Below, in pieces: positions 1 through 5,425 of a stretch of DNA of 5,425 nucleotides. Source of the DNA: an uncultured Bacteroidales bacterium (GTDB lineage: Bacteria; Bacteroidota; Bacteroidia; Bacteroidales; Muribaculaceae); the NCBI GenBank assembly GCA_900552315.1, contig URZM01000152.1, positions 1 through 5,425 of the forward strand, in the 5' to 3' direction. The notes beneath the pieces are model-generated. The model worked only from the letters and a program-made list of their open reading frames with translations, did no database searches and was not told the DNA's origin. The stretch's first letter is position 1. Each line of letters opens with the position of its first letter. Both the position numbers and the translations under genes were made by a program.

Positions 1-1976
1 GCATCACTAAAACACCCGGCAGCGAGGGTAACATCCGTTGGCTCGACGGCGGCAAGCTCCTGGCTTTCATAAGCATGGACTCTGAGACGAAAAAGCCTCA
101 GATCTTCACGATGACCCCAGACGCACGCGAGGTGCAGAAAATCAGTAATGTAGAGAACGGCGTGAACTGCTTCGAGTTCGCTCCGGACGGCAAGCATGTG
201 GTGTTCGCCTCCAACATAAAGCCTTTCAACAAGAACGAAGCCTTGTTCGAGGGTCTGCCCCAAACCACCGGACGTGTGGTGGACGACCTGATGTACAAGC
301 ATTGGGACGAATGGGTTACCGAGATTCCTCATCCTTTCGTAGCCGAGTATGACGGCCAGCAGCTGCTGGACATAACAGACATCATGGCGGAAGAGGCTTA
401 CGAATGTCCCATGAAGCCTTTCGGCGGAGCCGAGACATTCGCATGGAGCGCTGACAGCAAACAGCTTGTATACACCAGCCGCAAGAAGGAGGGTATGGAT
501 TACGCCTTCTCGACAGACTCCAATCTATACCTTTATGACCTTGACAGCAGGAAGACCGAAAGCCTGACCGAGGGCGTCACAGGCCAGGGCTATGACACGA
601 ACCCCAAGTTCTCCCCCGACGGCACACAGCTTGCATGGATGAGCATGGAGGAAGCTAAGTACGAGAGCGACCAGAACCGTCTGCTCATAATGGATATGAA
701 GACCCGCCAGATCCGCAACGTCACCGCCGAGGCAGGCTGGGATTACAGTGTGGAGGGATTCAGCTGGGATCCTGACGGCAAGAGCATCGTGCTGAACGCC
801 TATTATCAGGGCACTATGCCGATATTCCGTGTAGCTCTCGACAATCCCGATTTCAAGATTATCGCAGAAGGCGTATGGGACTATGTAGGCGTGCAGGCAC
901 TTGCTGGAGGCAAGGTCCTGGCCATGCGTCACAGCATGAGCCGTCCCAACGAAGTTTGCGTGGCTCTGAACGGCGAGGTCAAGGACATCACAGGAGTGAA
1001 CACCGAGCTCATCTCCAAACTGAAAATGGGTGAAGTTCAGAAGCACTGGGTGAAGACTACGGACGGCAAAGATATGTGTACCTGGGTAGTTCTGCCGCCG
1101 GATTTCGACCCCAACAAGAAATATCCCGCCATCCTCTATTGCCAAGGAGGTCCCCAGCAGGCCGTGAGCCAGTTCTGGAGCTATCGTTGGAATTTCCAGA
1201 TCATGGCCTCCAACGGTTACATAGTCATCTGCCCGAACCGTCGTGGCCTTCCGGGCTTCGGCACCGAATGGAACAAGCAAATTTCCAAGGACTATCCGGG
1301 CCAGAATATGGAGGACTATCTTGCCGCAGTGGATTACATGGCCGCGCAGCCGTATGTTGACGCGAAGCACATCGCCGCTATCGGCGCAAGCTACGGAGGA
1401 TTCTCTGTATATTGGCTGGCCGGCCATCACGAAGGCCGCTTCGCCGCGCTTGTGGCACATGCCGGCATATTCAACATGGAGGCCCAGTATCTCGAGACGG
1501 AGGAGATGTGGTTTGCCGACTATGACATGGGCGGCGCACCCTGGGACAAGAACAACGCCGTGGCCCAGCGTACATTCGACTACTCTCCCCACAAGGACGT
1601 GGCAAACTGGACCGCTCCTATCCTCGTGACAGTGGGCGAACTCGACTACCGCATCCTGGCCTCGCAAGGCATGATGGCCTTCAATGCAGCCAAGATGAAC
1701 GGACTCGAGGCCGAGATGCTCGTGTTCCCTGACGAGAACCACTGGGTGCTGAAACCCCAAAACGCGATTCTGTGGCAGCGCGTGTTCTTCCGCTTCCTCG
1801 ACAATTACCTTAAACCTGACGGCAAAGGCTACAACAAGGAGAACGTGGCCAAGCCCTCACGTGCCGTGACGCCGCAACCTTCGCTCACCAACCATCCCGC
1901 CGCTACCCCTGAGGCCGAAGAGCCGACCCAGGCCGCACAGGATGAAAGCACACCAAAGGCCGCGCCCACCGTATAA
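1..1976 (+). CDS. dpp5: Dipeptidyl-peptidase 5-like S9 family serine peptidase (5' partial)
   Basis: This is the C-terminal part of a secreted-type serine peptidase that removes dipeptides from the N-termini of oligopeptides. The frame is open to the left edge (first full codon at base 3), so the ATG at base 75 is internal. Residues below are counted from that ATG. The first half is a beta-propeller with PD40-type strands near residues 33-46 (FEFAPDGKHVVFAS), 122-135, 177-190 (PKFSPDGTQLAWMS) and 229-242. The second half is an alpha/beta-hydrolase domain with YCQGGP at 355-360, the nucleophile motif GASYGG (Ser439), GELDYR (Asp524) and ENHWV (His556), so the triad is intact. The spacing Ser-85-Asp-32-His equals that of Porphyromonas gingivalis DPP5 as I recall it (Ser542/Asp627/His659). 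That implies about 80 residues, including any signal peptide, lie outside the window. P. gingivalis DPP5 prefers Ala or hydrophobic P1 residues and is periplasmic; both are inferred here. A Pro/Ala/Thr-rich tail (594-633) follows the catalytic domain and is unusual. Membership of S9 is near certain; the DPP5 assignment is strong but made by eye. Confidence 0.93.
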   Translation, partial: ITKTPGSEGNIRWLDGGKLLAFISMDSETKKPQIFTMTPDAREVQKISNVENGVNCFEFAPDGKHVVFASNIKPFNKNEALFEGLPQTTGRVVDDLMYKHWDEWVTEIPHPFVAEYDGQQLLDITDIMAEEAYECPMKPFGGAETFAWSADSKQLVYTSRKKEGMDYAFSTDSNLYLYDLDSRKTESLTEGVTGQGYDTNPKFSPDGTQLAWMSMEEAKYESDQNRLLIMDMKTRQIRNVTAEAGWDYSVEGFSWDPDGKSIVLNAYYQGTMPIFRVALDNPDFKIIAEGVWDYVGVQALAGGKVLAMRHSMSRPNEVCVALNGEVKDITGVNTELISKLKMGEVQKHWVKTTDGKDMCTWVVLPPDFDPNKKYPAILYCQGGPQQAVSQFWSYRWNFQIMASNGYIVICPNRRGLPGFGTEWNKQISKDYPGQNMEDYLAAVDYMAAQPYVDAKHIAAIGASYGGFSVYWLAGHHEGRFAALVAHAGIFNMEAQYLETEEMWFADYDMGGAPWDKNNAVAQRTFDYSPHKDVANWTAPILVTVGELDYRILASQGMMAFNAAKMNGLEAEMLVFPDENHWVLKPQNAILWQRVFFRFLDNYLKPDGKGYNKENVAKPSRAVTPQPSLTNHPAATPEAEEPTQAAQDESTPKAAPTV

Positions 1977-1984
1977 CAGGACAA

Positions 1985-2020
1985 GTATTGCCCCGGACCG
2001 AAACAGGTCCGAGGCAATGC
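1985..2020 (+). terminator. Strong hairpin after the peptidase stop codon, possible terminator
   Basis: Nine bases after the peptidase TAA, the arm ATTGCCCCGGACC (1987-1999) pairs with GGTCCGAGGCAAT (2006-2018) across the six-base loop GAAACA. There is a single C/A mismatch at 1993/2012. A G-T and a G-C pair (1985-1986 with 2019-2020) can extend the stem. The position is right for a transcription terminator of the peptidase gene. However, the stem is followed by alternating TATATATCATAT instead of a run of T, so it is not a textbook intrinsic terminator. It could instead protect the 3' end of the mRNA or act as an attenuator ahead of hutU. The hairpin itself is certain; its role is inferred. 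Confidence 0.5.
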
Positions 2021-2035
2021 TATATATCATATAGC
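2019..2035. promoter_or_regulatory. Perfect 7+7 inverted repeat upstream of hutU, operator candidate
   Basis: GCTATAT (2019-2025), the spacer ATC and ATATAGC (2029-2035) form a perfect dyad 36 bases before the hutU start codon. A 17-base AT-rich dyad between two genes is a typical size and place for the site of a dimeric repressor or activator. It directly abuts the preceding GC-rich hairpin and shares bases 2019-2020 with its possible extension, so it could also be a second small stem of one transcript structure. No regulator gene is in view and only one copy was seen, so an operator role is a guess. Confidence 0.3.
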
Positions 2036-2071
2036 TGATAATCTTCAATTACCGCAATATATCCATAGTAT

Positions 2072-4057
2072 ATGGCACTCACACTTCCCCCCGTACTTCC
2101 CGAATATCCCACATTTGTGGAGGGAATACGCCGCGCCCCGGACCGCGGTTACACACTGACTCCGGAAAACACTAAAATCGCGCTGCGCAACGCACTGCGC
2201 TACATACATCCCTCCCTGCACGAGAAGCTCGCGCCCGAGTTCTTGGAAGAGCTTCGCACACGCGGCCGAATCTACGGCTACCGCTTCCGCCCGCAAGGAG
2301 ACCTGAAAGCAAAGCCAATCGACGAGTACAAGGGCAAATGCCTTGAGGGCAAAGCCTTCCAGGTAATGATCGACAACAACCTGTGCTTCGATATCGCCCT
2401 GTATCCCTACGAGCTTGTAACATACGGCGAAACCGGCCAGGTTTGTCAGAACTGGATGCAGTACCGGCTCATAAAGATGTATCTCGAGGAGCTGACAGAG
2501 AACCAGACCCTTGTCATAGAAAGCGGTCATCCGCTGGGTCTGTTCCCTTCGCGCCCCGACGCTCCCCGCGTAATCATCACCAACGCAATGATGGTAGGCA
2601 TGTTCGACAACCTGCATGACTGGCATGAGGCCATGCAGATGGGAGTGGCCAACTATGGCCAGATGACCGCCGGCGGCTGGATGTACATCGGCCCCCAGGG
2701 CATCGTACACGGCACCTTCAACACCCTGCTCAACGCAGGCCGCATGAAACTCGGCATACCCGAAGAGGGAGACCTGCGCGGCCACCTCTTCATATCCTCC
2801 GGACTTGGCGGCATGAGCGGAGCCCAGCCCAAGGCCGCCGTTATAGCGGGAGCCGCAGCCATAATAGCCGAGGTGGACGCTTCCCGCATCAAGACTCGCC
2901 ACGACCAAGGCTGGGTGCAGGAGGTGACAGACAACATCGAGGAGGCTTTCGCCATGGCCCAGAAGGCGATGGATGAGAAGAAGCCTCTCTCCATAGCTTA
3001 CCACGGCAATGTGGTGGACCTGTTGGAATACGCCGTGAAGCACCACAAAAAGGTGGAGTTGCTCTCCGACCAGACATCGTGCCACGCCGTATACGAGGGC
3101 GGCTATTGCCCCGCGGGCCTCACATTCGAGGAGCGTACGGAGCTGCTTCACAAAGACCCGGAGAAATTCCGCGAGCTCGTGGATGAGTCGCTCAAGCGTC
3201 ATTTCAACGCCATCAAGGCACTGGTGGCCGACGGCACATATTTCTTCGACTACGGCAACTCGTTCATGAAGGCAATCTATGACGCAGGCGTGAAGGAAAT
3301 ATCGCGCAACGGAGTGGACGAGAAAGACGGCTTCATCTGGCCATCATACGTAGAGGACATCATGGGCCCGATGCTGTTCGACTATGGTTACGGGCCCTTC
3401 CGCTGGGTATGCCTCTCCGGCAAGCACGAGGACCTTATCAAGACCGACCATGCCGCCATGGAGTGCATAGACGTGAACCGCCGCTATCAAGACCGCGACA
3501 ACTACAACTGGATACGCGACGCGGAGAAGAACGCTCTGGTGGTAGGCACCCAGGCACGCATCCTGTACCAGGACGCAGCAGGACGCCTCGCCATAGCCCT
3601 GAAATTCAACGAGATGGTGCGCAACGGCGAGGTCGGCCCCATAATGCTGGGACGTGACCATCACGATGTGAGCGGCACGGACTCCCCCTTCCGCGAGACC
3701 TCGAACATAAAAGACGGCTCTAACGTGATGGCCGACATGGCCGTGCAATGCTTCGCGGGCAACTGCGCTCGCGGCATGAGCCTCGTGGCCCTGCACAACG
3801 GCGGCGGCGTCGGTATAGGCAAGGCCATCAACGGCGGCTTCGGCATGGTATGCGACGGTTCCGAAAGAGTTGACAATATACTGAAGAAAGCCATGCTCTG
3901 GGACGTGATGGGCGGTGTGGCACGTCGCTCCTGGGCACGCAACACCAATGCCATGTCCACCGTAAAGGACTGGAACAACGAGCATGTAGCCGACGGCTTC
4001 ATGATTCCCGAGCCGTTCCTGGCCGACGATGCCCTCATCGACAATCTTGTAAAATAA
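2072..4057 (+). CDS. hutU: Urocanate hydratase (urocanase), long UROC1-like form
   Basis: Urocanase uses tightly bound NAD+ as an electrophile to hydrate urocanate to 4-imidazolone-5-propionate, the second step of histidine degradation, in the cytoplasm. Family motifs appear in order: YELVTYGETGQV, then SGHPLGLFPS, QMTAGGWMYIGPQGIVHGT, the dinucleotide-binding GLGGMSGAQPKAA (residues 244-256), SDQTSCH, GPFRWVCLSGK, GRDHHDVSGTDSPFRETS (from 527), HNGGGVGIG (from 575) and GVARRSW near the end. At 661 residues it is about 100 longer than the Pseudomonas or Bacillus type (about 557) and close to vertebrate UROC1 (about 676), which it also resembles in wording (QARILY, RDHHDVSGTDSPFRETSN). The Pseudomonas catalytic-region Cys410, in ARICW, is Leu498 here (ARILY), as in the UROC1 type. 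The start is the first ATG after an in-frame TAG at 2066-2068. No Shine-Dalgarno sequence precedes it, and the leader is AT-rich, as is common in Bacteroidota. ftcD follows after 23 bases, so the two are very likely co-transcribed. Confidence 0.97.
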   Translation: MALTLPPVLPEYPTFVEGIRRAPDRGYTLTPENTKIALRNALRYIHPSLHEKLAPEFLEELRTRGRIYGYRFRPQGDLKAKPIDEYKGKCLEGKAFQVMIDNNLCFDIALYPYELVTYGETGQVCQNWMQYRLIKMYLEELTENQTLVIESGHPLGLFPSRPDAPRVIITNAMMVGMFDNLHDWHEAMQMGVANYGQMTAGGWMYIGPQGIVHGTFNTLLNAGRMKLGIPEEGDLRGHLFISSGLGGMSGAQPKAAVIAGAAAIIAEVDASRIKTRHDQGWVQEVTDNIEEAFAMAQKAMDEKKPLSIAYHGNVVDLLEYAVKHHKKVELLSDQTSCHAVYEGGYCPAGLTFEERTELLHKDPEKFRELVDESLKRHFNAIKALVADGTYFFDYGNSFMKAIYDAGVKEISRNGVDEKDGFIWPSYVEDIMGPMLFDYGYGPFRWVCLSGKHEDLIKTDHAAMECIDVNRRYQDRDNYNWIRDAEKNALVVGTQARILYQDAAGRLAIALKFNEMVRNGEVGPIMLGRDHHDVSGTDSPFRETSNIKDGSNVMADMAVQCFAGNCARGMSLVALHNGGGVGIGKAINGGFGMVCDGSERVDNILKKAMLWDVMGGVARRSWARNTNAMSTVKDWNNEHVADGFMIPEPFLADDALIDNLVK

Positions 4058-4080
4058 CCTGAACAATCCCAAAGATATCC

Positions 4081-5425
4081 ATGAAACAAATCATAGAATG
4101 TGTGCCCAATTTTTCTGAAGGGCGCGACAAGGCGGTGATCGACGCCATCACTGCCGAAATAGAGAAAGAAGGAGATGTGAAACTGCTCGACGTGGATCCC
4201 GGCGAGGCCACCAACCGCACGGTCGTGACCTTCGTGGGCGAACCAGAGCCTGTGATGAACGCCGCCATACGCGCCGCCAAGAAGGCCGCCGAGCTTATAG
4301 ACATGCGTCAGCACCACGGGGCGCATCCCCGCATGGGCGCCACTGACGTGTGCCCTCTGATTCCGGTAAGCGGCATCACCCTGGAGGAGTGCGCGGCGCT
4401 GGCCCGCAAGCTTGCAGAGCGCTTCGCCACAGAACTGAACATACCCACATATTGCTACGAGGCAGCCGCCTTCACTCCTGAGCGCAAGAACCTCGCCGTA
4501 TGCCGTGAGGGCGAGTACGAGGCCCTTCCCGAGAAGATGAACAAACCCGGCAAAGCCCCCGACTTCGGCGACCGCCCGTTCGACGAGGGAGTGGCACGCA
4601 CAGGTGCCACCGCTGTCGGCGCACGCGATTTCCTGATTGCCGTGAATTTCAACCTCAACACCACCTCCACACGCCGCGCCAACGCCATAGCCTTTGACGT
4701 GAGGGAGAAAGGCCGTCCGGCACGCGAGGGAGGCAAGCTCACCGGCAAGCCCCTGAAAGACGAGAACGGGAAACCCATAATGATACCGGGCACCCTGAAA
4801 GGCACCAAGGCCATAGGTTGGTTCATAGACGAGTACGGCATAGCCCAGGTATCCATGAACATAACCAACATGTCCGACACACCGCTTCATGTGGCTTTCG
4901 ACGAGGTTAGCCGCGCCGCAGCCGCCCGAGGCATACGTGTCACAGGCACAGAGATAGTGGGCCTCATCCCCAAACGAGCGCTCATAGAGGCCGGCAAGCA
5001 CTATCTGCGTCGCCAGCAGCGCTCGCTCGGCATCCCGGAGAGCGAGATAATCAAGATAGCCGTCAAGTCGATGGGTCTGGACGAACTCAAGCCTTTCATA
5101 GCCGACGAGAAGGTGATAGAGTACATGCTTGAGAACGAGAACGCCGCAAAGAAGCTGGTAGACATGACCTGCAAGGATTTCGCCGACGAGACCGCATCGG
5201 AGTCCCCTGCCCCCGGAGGAGGCTCGATTTCCGCATATATGGGAGCGCTGGCCGCAGCTCTCGGCACGATGGTGGCCAACCTGTCCGCCCACAAGGCCGG
5301 TTGGGATGACCGTTGGGAGGAGTTCTCGGACGTGGCAGAGAAAGGACGCGACATCCAGGACCGTCTCATACACCTGGTGGACGAGGACACCGCGGCGTTC
5401 AACCGCATCATGGCGGTCTTCGCGA
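4081..5425 (+). CDS. ftcD: Glutamate formimidoyltransferase / formimidoyl-THF cyclodeaminase, bifunctional (3' partial)
   Basis: The frame opens at ATG 4081 and stays open for 448 codons to the right edge. The enzyme transfers the formimino group of N-formimino-L-glutamate to tetrahydrofolate, releasing glutamate, then deaminates the product to 5,10-methenyl-THF and ammonia. The N-terminal domain starts IIECVPNFSEGRD, has QHHGAHPRMGATDVCPLIP (residues 77-95) and continues through FNLNTTSTRRANAIA, AQVSMNITNMSDTPLH and EIVGLIPKRAL to about 325. His82 coincides in number with the catalytic His82 of mammalian FTCD, which supports this start. A linker leads into a cyclodeaminase domain beginning near 338, with FIADEKVIEYM and SPAPGGGSISAYMGALAAAL (375-394). 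About 100 residues of that domain are probably cut off. Residues 213-242 form a loop roughly 19 residues longer than in the human enzyme. The gene begins 23 bases after hutU, without a Shine-Dalgarno sequence or terminator between them. Fusion to the second domain is seen directly; activity of that domain cannot be judged from this part. Confidence 0.96.
   Translation, partial: MKQIIECVPNFSEGRDKAVIDAITAEIEKEGDVKLLDVDPGEATNRTVVTFVGEPEPVMNAAIRAAKKAAELIDMRQHHGAHPRMGATDVCPLIPVSGITLEECAALARKLAERFATELNIPTYCYEAAAFTPERKNLAVCREGEYEALPEKMNKPGKAPDFGDRPFDEGVARTGATAVGARDFLIAVNFNLNTTSTRRANAIAFDVREKGRPAREGGKLTGKPLKDENGKPIMIPGTLKGTKAIGWFIDEYGIAQVSMNITNMSDTPLHVAFDEVSRAAAARGIRVTGTEIVGLIPKRALIEAGKHYLRRQQRSLGIPESEIIKIAVKSMGLDELKPFIADEKVIEYMLENENAAKKLVDMTCKDFADETASESPAPGGGSISAYMGALAAALGTMVANLSAHKAGWDDRWEEFSDVAEKGRDIQDRLIHLVDEDTAAFNRIMAVFA

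Noticed and set aside
75..77. ATG at base 75 as the true start of the peptidase
   Set aside because: The same frame is open upstream to base 3 and reads as propeller sequence (NIRWLDGGKLLAFIS). The triad numbering compared with P. gingivalis DPP5 also indicates about 100 residues before this Met.
525..1760. A long open frame on the minus strand (411 codons) opposite the peptidase
   Set aside because: It lies entirely over the propeller and catalytic domain of the peptidase, has no recognisable motif and no plausible start context. It is a codon-bias shadow.
2039..2046. TAATCTTC as a Bacteroidota -7 box (TAnnTTTG) for a hutU promoter
   Set aside because: Two of the six fixed positions disagree and no TTTG-like -33 element lies at the expected distance upstream, so a promoter cannot be supported here.
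2045..3202. A minus-strand open frame (385 codons) opposite the first half of hutU
   Set aside because: It is antisense to conserved urocanase motifs, including the NAD-binding GLGGMSGAQP stretch, and has no family features of its own.
4058..4080. Ribosome binding site or terminator between hutU and ftcD
   Set aside because: The 23 bases contain no AGGAGG-like run and no inverted repeat of useful size. The gap fits co-transcription and the usual absence of Shine-Dalgarno sites in this phylum.
3661..5373. A long open frame on the minus strand (570 codons) opposite the end of hutU and ftcD
   Set aside because: Its translation is a Gly/Val/Ala/His/Leu-rich mixture with no recognisable domain. 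The plus strand carries dense catalytic motifs of two known enzymes over the same bases. The open frame follows from the GC-rich codon use of the sense genes.

Overview
The window looks like a piece of a Bacteroidota chromosome, probably order Bacteroidales. The gene content fits this order: a DPP5-type S9 peptidase, a long urocanase and a two-domain FtcD. The start sites lack Shine-Dalgarno sequences, and the genes are GC-rich but use the Ile codon ATA freely. The genus cannot be settled from the sequence alone.

All three genes are on the plus strand and fill almost the whole window. Bases 1-1976 hold the 3' part of a secreted-type dipeptidyl-peptidase 5 (S9 family), whose N-terminus lies left of the window. 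Bases 1977-2071 are a 95-base gap with a strong hairpin just after the peptidase stop, followed immediately by a perfect 7+7 inverted repeat. Bases 2072-4057 encode a complete urocanate hydratase (HutU, 661 residues) of the long form that resembles vertebrate UROC1. After 23 bases, 4081-5425 begins a bifunctional formimidoyltransferase-cyclodeaminase (FtcD). It has the complete transferase domain and the start of the cyclodeaminase domain, and it runs off the right edge.

hutU and ftcD are two steps of folate-linked histidine degradation. HutU turns urocanate into imidazolonepropionate. After HutI (not in view) makes formimino-glutamate, FtcD moves the formimino group to tetrahydrofolate and deaminates it, giving glutamate, ammonia and 5,10-methenyl-THF. 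The remaining genes (hutI, hutH) are expected to the right. The upstream peptidase would release dipeptides outside the inner membrane, so the region may be a peptide and histidine catabolism neighbourhood. The hairpin suggests the peptidase and the hut genes are at least partly separate transcription units.

No mobile element, CRISPR array, RNA gene or clearly new system is visible. The points most worth a second look are the vertebrate-like character of both histidine-degradation enzymes, the loss of the classical urocanase cysteine, the unusual C-terminal tail on the peptidase, and the two adjacent inverted repeats before hutU.
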